Positions 24,930-33,800 of a stretch of DNA of 40,958 nt are shown piece after piece. The DNA comes from Verrucomicrobiaceae bacterium. GTDB lineage: Bacteria; Verrucomicrobiota; Verrucomicrobiia; Verrucomicrobiales; V1-33. Made by a program: the position numbers and the translations under genes. The stretch is from positions 1 to 40,958 of the forward strand of contig JAIXVE010000353.1 of NCBI GenBank assembly GCA_027483175.1, in the 5' to 3' direction. Under the pieces are notes generated by a model. The model saw only the letters and a program-made list of their open reading frames with translations. It was not told where the DNA came from and did no database searches. Numbering within the stretch: the stretch's first letter is position 1; every line of letters starts with the position of its first letter.

Positions 24930-26201
24930 TCAGACCACCAGCGTCTGCTCACGGTCCGGCCCAACCCCCACCAGCGACACCGGCAACCCGGTCAGCTCAC
25001 TCATCCGGTCAAGATACGCCCGCGCATTCCGCGGCAGTTCACCCACCGTTCGCGCCGCCGTAATATCACAATTCCAGCCCGGCAGGGTCTCATACACCGG
25101 CTCACAACGCGCCATGTCCTCCACCGTCGCCGGCGGCACTTCCAGGCGCTCCCCATCCAGCGTGTACGCCGTGCACACATGAATCTCCGAAACCCCGTCC
25201 AACCCATCCAGATTCGTCACCGCCAGATCGTCCAATCCATTGATGATCCCCGCATACCGCACCATCACCGTGTCCAGCCACCCGCAACGCCGCGGCCGAC
25301 CCGTCGTCGCCCCAAACTCCCGGCCCATGTTGTGCAACCGGTCACCTAGCGCATCATTCTCCGTCACAAACGGCCCGCTCCCCACCCGCGTCGTGTACGC
25401 TTTGCACACGCCCACCACCCGATCGATCTTCCGCAATGCCGCACCAGTCCCCGTAATCGCTCCCCCTGCCGTCGTATTGCTGCTCGTCACAAACGGATAA
25501 GTCCCGTGATCAATGTCCAGATACGTCCCCTGCGCCCCCTCAAACAACACGCTCTTCCCGGCCTTCACCGCCTCGTGAATGATCATCGACGTGTTCGTCC
25601 GGAACGGAGCCAATCGCGCAATTGCTCCCAGCACTTCATCCAGCACCTGCGCTTCCTCCAATCGCGCCACACCCACCGCCGCAAACAACTCGTTGCACTC
25701 CGCCACCCGCTCCGCCAGCCGCTCCCGAAACACCGCCGTGTCCCCCACATCCACAAACCGGAACCCGCGCCGCTCCACTTTGTCCGCATACGCCGGTCCA
25801 ATCCCGCGACCCGTCGTCCCAATCTTCTTCGCCGCCAGCAGAATCTCCCGCCGCTGGTCCAACCCACGGTGATACGGCATCACAATGTGCGCCCGGTCAC
25901 TAATGAACAGATTGCTCTCCCCAATCGACACACCCTGCCCGCGCAGCTTGTCGATCTCCCCATTCAACCCCACAGGATCCATCACCACCCCGTTCCCAAT
26001 CACACACGCCTTGTCCTTCCACAGAATCCCACTCGGAATCAGGTGCAGCACATACTTCGTACCCCCCTGAATCACCGTGTGCCCGGCATTGTTGCCGCCC
26101 GCCCCGCGCGCCACCACATCCGCAGTCTCCGTAAGGAAATCCACAATCTTGCCTTTGCCTTCATCGCCCCACTGGGCGCCGGTAACAATCACATTAGCCA
26201 T
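24930..26201 (-). CDS. purA: Adenylosuccinate synthetase
   Basis: Cytosolic enzyme of AMP synthesis that joins IMP and aspartate using GTP. It has 423 residues, the usual length. The N-terminal GTP-binding loop is GAQWGDEGKGK, followed by GGNNAGHTV and the HLIPSGIL strand. GIGPAYADKVERRG, FEGAQGTYLDIDHGTYPFVTSSNT and VGSGPFVTE are present later. This is a housekeeping gene, so the window is chromosomal. It is convergent with the secreted unknown (50 bp apart). The 132-bp upstream region is AT-rich (TATTTTATTAAT on the coding strand near 26255) and contains a small inverted repeat CCGGT...ACCGG at 26228-26243, so the promoter is probably there. Confidence 0.97.
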   Translation of the reverse strand: MANVIVTGAQWGDEGKGKIVDFLTETADVVARGAGGNNAGHTVIQGGTKYVLHLIPSGILWKDKACVIGNGVVMDPVGLNGEIDKLRGQGVSIGESNLFISDRAHIVMPYHRGLDQRREILLAAKKIGTTGRGIGPAYADKVERRGFRFVDVGDTAVFRERLAERVAECNELFAAVGVARLEEAQVLDEVLGAIARLAPFRTNTSMIIHEAVKAGKSVLFEGAQGTYLDIDHGTYPFVTSSNTTAGGAITGTGAALRKIDRVVGVCKAYTTRVGSGPFVTENDALGDRLHNMGREFGATTGRPRRCGWLDTVMVRYAGIINGLDDLAVTNLDGLDGVSEIHVCTAYTLDGERLEVPPATVEDMARCEPVYETLPGWNCDITAARTVGELPRNARAYLDRMSELTGLPVSLVGVGPDREQTLVV

Positions 26202-26333
26202 GATGCTTCAAAAAATACACGCCGCTCCGGTTCACTCACCGGTCCAGCATTAATAAAATAGGGGAGAATCCAACGGCCCAGCTCACACAATCTCCCCGCT
26301 ATCCACAAGGAAGATCCCGCAGGACCACCGCAA

Positions 26334-26525
26334 TCAGAGAGAAACAAACGCCAGCGCCGCTGCCCCAAGGCACAGCAATGATCCAAAAATACCAAGGGCC
26401 ATCAGCGCCGATCCAGCAGGGTCCTTCTTGCGGCCCTTCTTCTTGAACGGAGCGTCATTCGTGAAGCCGGTTGGGGCTGCACCCGAGTCGAGTAGTTGTG
26501 TGTCGCTGCTCACGTTGACGAGCAT
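26334..26525 (-). CDS. Small membrane protein, 63 aa
   Basis: Unrecognised small protein. The N-terminal half is soluble and ends with a lysine-rich patch (FKKKGRKKDPAG). The C-terminal half is one hydrophobic helix, SALMALGIFGSLLCLGAAALAF. The charge pattern fits a single-span or tail-anchored inner-membrane protein with its N-terminus in the cytoplasm. Codon use is like the surroundings. It lies upstream of purA in the same direction (132 bp) and divergently from arsR (128 bp). It could be cotranscribed with purA; no function is proposed. Confidence 0.55.
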   Translation of the reverse strand: MLVNVSSDTQLLDSGAAPTGFTNDAPFKKKGRKKDPAGSALMALGIFGSLLCLGAAALAFVSL

Positions 26526-26653
26526 TGTGGGCGGTTACCCCAGGTGTAAAGCGGTTTTTCACTCCCCACTCTCCCCACCCCTCCACGATCCCGTTTGCAC
26601 CACACCCCCCTCCACGCTCCTTTACACACCCTCGCAAGGCCCGCTTCCGCCCC

Positions 26654-26965
26654 ATGACCACTCCCCAGCTCCCGCGTACCACCAGCAGGATCAACGTCAT
26701 CAAGGCCCTCGCCCACCCCTCCCGCCTCACCATCGTCGAAGCCCTCCAGCACGGCGAACAATGCGTCTGCGACCTCCGCAACCTCGTCGGCACAGACCTC
26801 TCCACCGTCTCCAAACACCTCGCCATCCTCCGCTCCGCCGGCCTCCTCTCCATGCAAAAACGCGGCCTCAAGGTCTTCTACCGCCTCTCCTGCCCCTGCT
26901 TCCTCGACTTCCTCAACTGCGTCGACCGGATGTCCTCCCCTCCCTCCTGCCCCCCCCAAGCCTGA
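26654..26965 (+). CDS. arsR: ArsR-family metalloregulatory repressor
   Basis: Winged-helix repressor, 103 residues from the ATG at 26654 (MTTPQLPRTT). The frame is open upstream, but that part is proline-rich and non-coding. The helix-turn-helix region LRNLVGTDLSTVSKHLAILRSAGLLSMQKRG is typical. C37-V-C39 sits in the position of the classical ELCVCDL arsenite site. A second cysteine group, C80-P-C82 and C89, near the C-terminus could form another metal site, as in ArsR variants with C-terminal cysteines. It should repress its own promoter and release DNA on binding arsenite or antimonite. A 553-bp repeat-filled gap separates it from arsD, so arsD may have its own promoter. Confidence 0.9.
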   Translation: MTTPQLPRTTSRINVIKALAHPSRLTIVEALQHGEQCVCDLRNLVGTDLSTVSKHLAILRSAGLLSMQKRGLKVFYRLSCPCFLDFLNCVDRMSSPPSCPPQA

Positions 26966-27086
26966 CCAACGCCCCCCCTCGCAGAGGTCAGCCCCCCCCC
27001 TCAAAGAGCTCTGTCCACTTATCCTCCCGCCCCCCCAACCTCGCGCCCCCTCTCGCGAAGAGCTCTGTCCATTTACCCTCTCCCCA

Positions 27087-27213
27087 CAACGGTGTCCGAT
27101 CTCGGCTACGGCGTGCAGCACGCCCCCGCGAAGAGCTCTGTCCACTTGTTTTCCCGCTCCCTCCCACTCCCCCGAAGCGGTCCGCCCGATTCTCCCCTCC
27201 CGCTCCCCCAACC
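27087..27213. repeat. 127-bp direct repeat, copy 1
   Basis: Begins CAACGGTGTCCGATCTCGG and ends CTCCCCCAACC. It matches 27332-27458 at every position but one (CTCCCACTC here, CTCCCGCTC in the other copy). The near-identity in a gene-free region indicates a recent duplication or gene conversion. Confidence 0.92.
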
Positions 27214-27331
27214 CCACGCTCCCTTCCGCGAAGAGGTCTGTCCTCCTATCCTCCCGACCGCGTGACCATGCATGACTACGTGGAGGTCTACGTCGCACCC
27301 CTCAAAGAGCTCTGTCCACCTACCCTCTCCC

Positions 27332-27458
27332 CAACGGTGTCCGATCTCGGCTACGGCGTGCAGCACGCCCCCGCGAAGAGCTCTGTCCACTTGTTTTCCC
27401 GCTCCCTCCCGCTCCCCCGAAGCGGTCCGCCCGATTCTCCCCTCCCGCTCCCCCAACC
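27332..27458. repeat. 127-bp direct repeat, copy 2
   Basis: Same orientation as copy 1, with start points 245 bp apart. Each copy is preceded about 20-30 bp upstream by another AAGAGCTCTGTCC core, so the duplicated unit probably includes part of that flank, which has since diverged slightly (CCATTTACCCTC against CCACCTACCCTC). Confidence 0.92.
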
Positions 27459-27489
27459 TCACGCCCGCTTCCCACCCTTCCGCTCTTTA

Positions 27490-27507
27490 CTTGGCAAAAT
27501 CGCCAAG
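27490..27507. promoter_or_regulatory. Inverted repeat just before arsD
   Basis: CTTGGC-AAAATC-GCCAAG, perfect 6-bp arms, ends 11 bp before the arsD start codon. The AT-rich centre is unusual in this GC-rich gap. It may be an ArsR operator, or a hairpin affecting arsD translation. Confidence 0.35.
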
Positions 27508-27518
27508 CATCTTGCCGC

Positions 27519-27851
27519 ATGATCAGAACCATTCAGGTCTACGACCCCCCAATGTGCTGCTCCACAGGCATCTGCGGCCCTAACATCGACCCGGACCTCG
27601 TCAACTTCGCCTCCACTCTCTCCCAGCTCAAAGGCCTCGGCGTCAGCATCGAACGCTACAATCTCGGCCAGCAGCCCCTCGCCTTCGCCCAGAACCCAGC
27701 CGTCAAAGCCGCCCTCGAATCCGACGGCACCGAAGCCCTCCCACTCATCTTCCTCGACGGCACCATCTACCTCAAGGGCCGCTACCCCTCCCGCGACGAA
27801 CGCCCCGTCTTCTTCCGCACCGCTCTCGGCATCGCCGAGCCATCACCATGA
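27519..27851 (+). CDS. arsD: Arsenic metallochaperone ArsD
   Basis: Cytosolic chaperone that passes arsenite to the ArsA ATPase, 110 residues. The conserved cysteine triad is present as C13-C14 and C19 in PMCCSTGICG, and the rest follows the thioredoxin-like ArsD fold (VYDPPMCC, DLVNFASTL, LPLIFLDGTIYLKGRYPSRDE). The second and third vicinal cysteine pairs near the C-terminus of some enterobacterial ArsD proteins are absent; these are dispensable for transfer in studied cases. The stop overlaps the arsA start by 4 bp, matching the physical handover between the two products. Confidence 0.95.
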   Translation: MIRTIQVYDPPMCCSTGICGPNIDPDLVNFASTLSQLKGLGVSIERYNLGQQPLAFAQNPAVKAALESDGTEALPLIFLDGTIYLKGRYPSRDERPVFFRTALGIAEPSP

Positions 27852-29647
27852 ATCTCCCCGAATTCCGCCCCGACCCTGCCTCCGCCACCCGCTTCCTCTT
27901 CTTCACCGGCAAAGGCGGGGTCGGCAAAACCTCCCTCTCCTGCGCCACCGCCGTCCGCCTCGCCGCCGCAGGCCGCAAGGTCCTCCTCGTCAGCACAGAC
28001 CCAGCCTCCAATCTCGACGAGGTCCTCGAAACCTCCCTGTCCAATCTCCCGTCCCCCATCCCCGCCGCCCCTGGCCTCGACGCCCTCAATATCAACCCCG
28101 CCGCCGCCGCCGCCGCCTACCGCGAACGCCTCATCGGCCCCATGCGCGGCATCCTCCCGGAATCCGCCCTCCGCAGCATGGAGGAACAACTCTCCGGTTC
28201 CTGCACCGTCGAAATCGCCGCCTTCGACGAATTCTCCGGCCTCATCGGCGACCCTAACGTCGCGGCCGCCTACGACCACATCGTCTTCGATACCGCTCCC
28301 ACCGGCCACACGCTCCGTCTCATGTCCCTCGCCAAAGCATGGGACCAGTTCCTCGACGCCAGCACCTCCGGCACTTCCTGCCTCGGCCCGCTCGCAGGCC
28401 TCGAAAAACAACGCGCCATCTACGAAACCACCGTCCAGCACCTCGCCGACGCTTCCCTCACCACTCTCGTCCTCGTCAGCCGCCCCCAGACCTCCGCCCT
28501 CCGCGAAGCCGAACGCACTTCCCTCGAACTCCGCGCCCTCGGGGTCTCCCACCAGATCCTCGTCATCAACGGCACCTTCTCCACCCACTGCCCGGACGAC
28601 CCCACCGCCACCGCCATGGCCAACCGCAGCGCCGCCGCCATCGATCGCGCCGCCACCTTCATCGCCTCGCTCCCCACCTCCATCGTCCCGCTCCGCCCCG
28701 TCAACATCCTCGGCATATCCGGGCTCCGCATCCTCCTCGAAGGCGACCCCGATCCTGACACTTCCTCACTCCCCGCCACCGCTCCCGCCCCATGGTCGCC
28801 CCCGCCCATGGATTCCCTCGCCCGGATCGTCGCCGCCATCGCCCCAGCCGGCCACGGGGTCATCATGACCATGGGCAAAGGCGGGGTCGGCAAAACCACC
28901 GTCGCCGCCGCCATCGCCGTCCACCTAGCCAATCTCGGCCACTCGGTCCACCTCTCCACCACCGACCCCGCCGCCCATCTCGCCCAGACGCTCGACGGCA
29001 AAGTCAACGGTCTCTCCCTCAGCCGCATCGACCCAGCCGCAGAAACCGCCGCCTATTCCGCCGAAGTCATCGCCCGCCAGGGCCCCCAGATGGACGACGC
29101 CGGCCGCGCCCTCCTCGAGGAAGACCTCCGCTCCCCATGCACCGAGGAAATCGCCGTCTTCCGCGCCTTCGCTCGCGAGGTCGGCCGCGGCACCGACCGC
29201 TTCGTCGTCCTCGACACCGCACCCACCGGCCACACGCTCCTCCTCCTCGACGCCAGCAAAGCCTATCAGCGCGAACTCGAACGCCAAGCCGGTTCCTCCC
29301 AGCCAGATGAGGTCCTCCACCTCCTCGATCGTCTCCGAGACCCCGCTTTCACCCGCATCCTCCTCGTCGCCCTCCCCGAAGCCACCCCAGTCCACGAAGC
29401 CGCCGCCCTCAAAGACGATCTCCACCGCGCCGGCATCGAACCCTTCGCATGGGTCATCAATCAAAGCCTGTTAGGCTGCGGCTCCTGCGACCCGCTCCTC
29501 CGCCGCCGCGAACTCAACGAACACCGCTACATCGACGAGGTCACCTCAAAACTCGCCGCCCGCACCGCATGGCTCCCATGGCAACCCCATGAACCCGTCG
29601 GCCCCGATGCCCTCGCCGCTCTCGCCGCCTCCCCACCCCCGGCCTGA
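27848..29647 (+). CDS. arsA: Arsenite-stimulated ATPase ArsA, tandem two-domain form
   Basis: A 599-residue ATPase with two homologous halves. P-loops GKGGVGKT are at 21-28 and 343-350. Each half has the switch motif DTAPTGHTL. The three arsenite-binding cysteines known from the E. coli enzyme are all kept: C119 in GSCTVEIAAFDEF, C178 in GTSCLGPLAGLEKQ and C431 in SPCTEEIAVF. The protein should therefore be competent to bind arsenite and hydrolyse ATP. In known systems ArsA powers the ArsB or Acr3 membrane carrier, but no such gene is in this window. The only membrane protein encoded next to it is the interrupted aquaglyceroporin. Third positions are strongly C-rich. Confidence 0.97.
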   Translation: MNLPEFRPDPASATRFLFFTGKGGVGKTSLSCATAVRLAAAGRKVLLVSTDPASNLDEVLETSLSNLPSPIPAAPGLDALNINPAAAAAAYRERLIGPMRGILPESALRSMEEQLSGSCTVEIAAFDEFSGLIGDPNVAAAYDHIVFDTAPTGHTLRLMSLAKAWDQFLDASTSGTSCLGPLAGLEKQRAIYETTVQHLADASLTTLVLVSRPQTSALREAERTSLELRALGVSHQILVINGTFSTHCPDDPTATAMANRSAAAIDRAATFIASLPTSIVPLRPVNILGISGLRILLEGDPDPDTSSLPATAPAPWSPPPMDSLARIVAAIAPAGHGVIMTMGKGGVGKTTVAAAIAVHLANLGHSVHLSTTDPAAHLAQTLDGKVNGLSLSRIDPAAETAAYSAEVIARQGPQMDDAGRALLEEDLRSPCTEEIAVFRAFAREVGRGTDRFVVLDTAPTGHTLLLLDASKAYQRELERQAGSSQPDEVLHLLDRLRDPAFTRILLVALPEATPVHEAAALKDDLHRAGIEPFAWVINQSLLGCGSCDPLLRRRELNEHRYIDEVTSKLAARTAWLPWQPHEPVGPDALAALAASPPPA

Positions 29648-29666
29648 CAAATCCCCGCTCCCTCCC

Positions 29667-30326
29667 ATGCGCAAGCTCCTCGCTGAATTCCTCGGCACCT
29701 TCATCCTCGTCTTCGCAGGCACCGGTGCCATCATCTCCAACGACGTCAGCGGCGGAGCCGTCACCCACCCGGGCATCGCCCTCACCTTCGGGCTCGTCGT
29801 CATGTCCATGATCTAAACGTTCGGCGATGTCTCCGGCGCCCACCTCAACCCCGCCGTCACCATCGCCTTCGCCGCCTCCCGCCGCCTGCCTTGGAAAACC
29901 GTCCCCGCCTACGCCGCCGCCCAATCCCTCGGTGCCATCGCCGCCTCCGCCCTCCTCCACTCCCAATTCCCCTCACACCCCACGCTCGGTTCCACCCTCC
30001 CTTCAGGCTCACCCTCACAAAGCTTCATCTTCGAATTCCTCCTCTCCGCCATCCTCATGCTCACCATCCTCCGGGTCTCCACCGGAGCACGCGAAAAAGG
30101 CATCACCGCCGCCATCGCCATCGGCAGCATCATCGGCCTCGAAGCCATGTTCGCAGGCCCCATCTCCGGCGCTTCCATGAACCCCGCCCGATCCCTCGCC
30201 CCAGCCCTCATCTCCGGAAACACCCAGCACCTCTGGCTCTACCTCCTCGCCCCAACCCTCGGCACGCTCGCCGCCATCCCCCTCTCCCTCGCCACCCGCT
30301 CCCCCGCAGACTCCACCACCCCATGA
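29667..30326 (+). pseudogene. Aquaporin-family channel (AqpS/GlpF-like) interrupted by an in-frame TAA
   Basis: The uninterrupted reading would be a 219-residue major intrinsic protein: [20 protein letters not shown], then [12 protein letters not shown] with the first NPA, several helices, and [12 protein letters not shown] with the second NPA. Codon 50 (29814-29816) is TAA, and the same frame continues without another stop to the TGA at 30324-30326. The context MSMI[17 protein letters not shown] suggests a Tyr codon (TAC or TAT) changed at its third base. Both NPA loops lie after the stop, so the 49-residue product cannot form a channel. No good internal restart is visible before an ATG at 30057. 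Aquaglyceroporins in ars operons let arsenite leave the cell after arsenate reduction. Confidence 0.85.
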
Positions 30327-30772
30327 AAAAACCCCTCATCCTCATCCTCTGCACCGGCAATTCCTGCCGCTCCCACATCGCCGAAGGCATCCTCCGCAAC
30401 GCCCTCGGCCCCGACTTCAACGTCGCCAGCGCAGGCTCCAAACCCGCAGGCTTCGTCCACCCACTCGCCATCCGCGCCCTCGCAGAGATCAACATCGACA
30501 TCTCCTCCCATCACTCCAAACACCTCAACGACTTCCTCAACGACAACGTCGAAACCGTCATCACCGTCTGCGGCAACGCCGACCAGGCCTGCCCCATCTT
30601 CCCAGGCCAGCTCAACCGCCACCACTGGGGCTTCGACGACCCAGCCCACGCCACCGGCTCCGAAGCCGAACAATTCCTCGTGTTCCAACGCGTCCGCGAC
30701 GAAATCCGCAGGGTGTTCGAAGCCTACGCCGCCGGCCGTCTCGACCAGCTCAAGGCCGACTTGCCTCTCTGA
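30323..30772 (+). CDS. arsC: Arsenate reductase, low-molecular-weight phosphatase type
   Basis: Cytosolic reductase converting arsenate to arsenite, 149 residues. The phosphatase-type loop C10-T-G-N-S-C15-R16-S binds arsenate. The redox cysteines C83 and C90 lie in [14 protein letters not shown], the pattern of thioredoxin-coupled Ars[13 protein letters not shown] carries the general acid aspartate (D105 or D106). The start overlaps the stop of the aquaporin reading frame (ATGA), so translation originally depended on that gene; the premature TAA may lower arsC expression. It is the last ars gene; the next gene follows after 78 bp. Confidence 0.95.
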   Translation: MKKPLILILCTGNSCRSHIAEGILRNALGPDFNVASAGSKPAGFVHPLAIRALAEINIDISSHHSKHLNDFLNDNVETVITVCGNADQACPIFPGQLNRHHWGFDDPAHATGSEAEQFLVFQRVRDEIRRVFEAYAAGRLDQLKADLPL

Positions 30773-30850
30773 CCCTCCCGGCCAGCCCCACCCGTCTGGC
30801 ACGGCCCATGCTTTGTCCCTTAACTGCCCATCTCAGGGCGCCGACCCCCC

Positions 30851-33800
30851 ATGTCCATTCACGTCGCCCTCCACCACGTCACCACCTACCAGTACGACCG
30901 CCCAGTCGCGCTCGGCCCTCAAGTCATCCGCCTCCGCCCCGCCCCCCACTGCCGCACCAGAATCCTCAGCTACTCGCTCCGCGTCACCCCCGCAGAACAC
31001 TTCCTCAACTGGCAGCAGGACCCTCAGGCCAATTACCTCGCCCGTCTCGTCTTCCCCGAAAAAACCCGCACCTTCAAGGTCGAGGTCGACCTCGTCGCGG
31101 AAATGGCCGTCCACAATCCCTTCGACTTCTTCCTCGAAGCCGACGCCGAAGCCGTCCCCTTCTCCTACGACCCTTCGCTCTCCCACGAACTCGAACCCTA
31201 TCGCCGCACTTCGCCTCTAACACCTAATCTCGCCACGCTCGTCACCGAGGTCCGCAATTCTTTCTTCAATTCCTCCGGCTCTCTCCGCACCATCGACTTC
31301 CTCGTCGGTCTCAATCAGCGCCTCAACTCAGCCATCCGCTACGTCGTCCGCATGGAACCCGGGGTCCAATCCCCGGAAGAAACCCTCTCCCTCGGCTCAG
31401 GCTCCTGCCGCGACTCCGCATGGCTCCTCTGCGAACTCCTCCGCCAGACCGGCCTCGCCTCACGCTTCGTCTCCGGCTACCTCATCCAGCTCCGCCCCGA
31501 CGTCACCCCACTCGACGGACCAGAAGGCCCCACTAGCGATTTCACCGATCTCCACGCGTGGTGCGAGGTCTACCTCCCCGGCGCTGGCTGGATCGGTCTC
31601 GACCCCACCTCCGGTCTCCTCGCCGGCGAAGGCCACCTCCCTCTCGCCGCCACCCCGGACCCCCAAAGCGCTGCCCCCATCTCCGGTGCCGTCGAACCCG
31701 CTGAAGTCTCCTTCGACTTCCAGATGTCTGTCCAGCGCATCCACGAATCCCCGCGCGTCACTCTCCCCTACTCCGACGCCCAGTGGCACGCCATCAACGC
31801 CCTCGGCCACAAGGTCGACGCCGCCCTCCTCTCCAGCGATGTCCGCCTCACCATGGGCGGCGAACCCACGTTCATCAGCATCGACGACCCCGACGGCGAA
31901 GAATGGAACACCGCCGCCCTCGGCCCACGCAAGCTCCTCCTCGCCTCACAACTCATCCGCAAACTCCGCACCCGCTTCGGCCCAGGCGGGCTTCTCCACC
32001 ACGGCATCGGCAAATGGTACCCCGGTGAACCGCTCCCGCGCTGGTCCCTCGGCTGCTGGTGGCGCACCGACGGCTCACCTCTCTGGCGCGATGACTCCCT
32101 CCTCGCCGACGCCTCCGCCAATCTCGGCCACGGCCTCGCCGAAGCTCGTCTCCTCACCAAATCCATCGCAGAACACGCCGGCGTCCCCACCGACTGCATC
32201 ATGACCGCCTACGAGGACGTCTGGTACTACCTCTGGCGCGAACGCCGTCTCCCCTCTAACGTCGACCCTCTCCAGTCCCGTCTCGAAGACCCTCTCGAAC
32301 GCGACCGTCTCCGCCGTCTCTTCGCCCAGGGGCTCTCCAAAGCCGTCGGCTGCACGCTCCCCATCGCCCGCCACGGCGCCTCATGGCGCAGCGGCCACTG
32401 GTTCCTTCGCGACGAAACACTCTACCTGACGCCCGGCGATTCCCCCATGGGTCTCCGCCTCCCCCTCGATTCCCTCCCATGGGTCCGCCCGGAATCCTAT
32501 CCATACATCCACAACCCGGACCCCATGATGCCCATCGCCCAATGGCCGCATCTCCCCTCCAGTCACGCCCCGCCCCGCCGCCCGCCACCCCCTCCCTTCG
32601 CCTCTCTCCTCTCCGATTCCGCCCCGCTCCCGCAGCAGTCCGCCCCGGACATCGTCCGCACCGCCCTCTGCGTCGAACCCCGCGAAGGCCGTCTCCACGT
32701 CTTCATGCCGCCGCTCCCTAACGCGTCGGATTACCTCGAACTCATCAGCATCGTCGAAGCCGCCGCCGCCGCCTGCTCCCTCCCCGTCATCATCGAAGGC
32801 GAACCGCCGCCCCAGGACCCGCGTCTCCGCGTCATCAAGGTCACCCCGGACCCCGGCGTCATCGAGGTCAATCTCCACCCCACGTCCTCATGGGACGAAC
32901 TCGTCGCCGCCACCGAAGGGCTCTACGACGACGCACGCCAGCTCCGTCTCGGCACCGAAAAATTCATGCTCGACGGCCGCCACACCGGCACCGGCGGCGG
33001 CAATCACATCGTCATGGGTGCCGCCTCCCCTCCCGACTCCCCACTCCTCCGCCGCCCCCACCTCCTCCGCTCTCTCCTCGGCTTCTGGCTCCGCCATCCC
33101 TCCCTGTCCTATCTCTTCAGCGGTCTCTTCATCGGCCCCACCAGTCAGCACCCCCGCGTCGACGAAGCCCGCGACGACATCCTCCACGAACTCGAAATCG
33201 CCTTCCGTCAGATCCCCGACCACACCGAGGTCCCCCCATGGCTCGTCGACCGCATCTTCCGGCACCTCCTAACAGACCTCACCGGAAATACCCACCGCGC
33301 CGAATTCAGCATCGACAAGCTCTTCTCCCCTGATTCCTCCAGCGGTCGCCTCGGGCTCCTCGAACTCCGCTCGTTCGAAATGCCGCCCCACCCGCGCATG
33401 AGTCTCGTCCAGCAGCTCCTCGTCCGCACCGCCGTCGCCCACTTCTGGAATCACCCCCTGACACCCATCGAACCCGTCCGCTGGGGCACCGCCCTCCACG
33501 ACCGCTGGATGCTCCCTCACTTCATCCGCGAAGACCTCGCCGATGTCCTCTCCTTCTTCAGCCACGCCGGCTTCCACTTCGATCCCGCATGGTTCGCCCC
33601 GCACTTCGAATTCCGCTTCCCGCTCATCGGCTCGTTCACCCACAGCGGCATCACCACCGAACTCCGCACCGCCCTCGAACCATGGCACGTCCTCGGCGAG
33701 GAAAACAACGGCTCCGGCACCGCCCGTTACGTCGATAGCTCCCTCGAACGTCTCCAGGTCACCGTCCGCGGCCTAACTTCCTCACGCCACTCGCTCCTCT

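Larger units (their letters stand above)
26966..27518. repeat. Repeat-filled arsR-arsD gap with six copies of an AAGAGSTCTGTCC motif
   Basis: The core AAGAG(C/G)TCTGTCC starts at 27004, 27058, 27131, 27231, 27305 and 27376. Five copies read AAGAGCTCTGTCC and one (27231) has GGT. The distances between starts are 54, 73, 100, 74 and 71 bp. AGAGCTCT inside the core is a perfect palindrome. The surroundings are pyrimidine-rich spacers. Two 127-bp near-identical blocks (27087-27213 and 27332-27458) each contain one motif copy. Open frames across it have repeat-like, arginine/proline-rich products and are not taken as genes. The spacers are not uniform, so it is not a CRISPR array. Confidence 0.85.

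Noticed and set aside
27004-27388. Possible CRISPR array in the arsR-arsD gap
   Set aside because: Repeat cores are only 13 bp, spacings vary from 54 to 100 bp, the spacers themselves are duplicated, and there are no cas genes.
26428-27522. 364-codon plus-strand frame through arsR and the repeat region
   Set aside because: It overlaps arsR in another frame and its product is Pro/Ser/Arg repeats created by the pyrimidine-rich array.
30057-30326. Separate gene for the C-terminal half of the aquaporin
   Set aside because: It is in the same frame as the N-terminal half and begins in the middle of a transmembrane segment, so it is better described as part of an interrupted gene.
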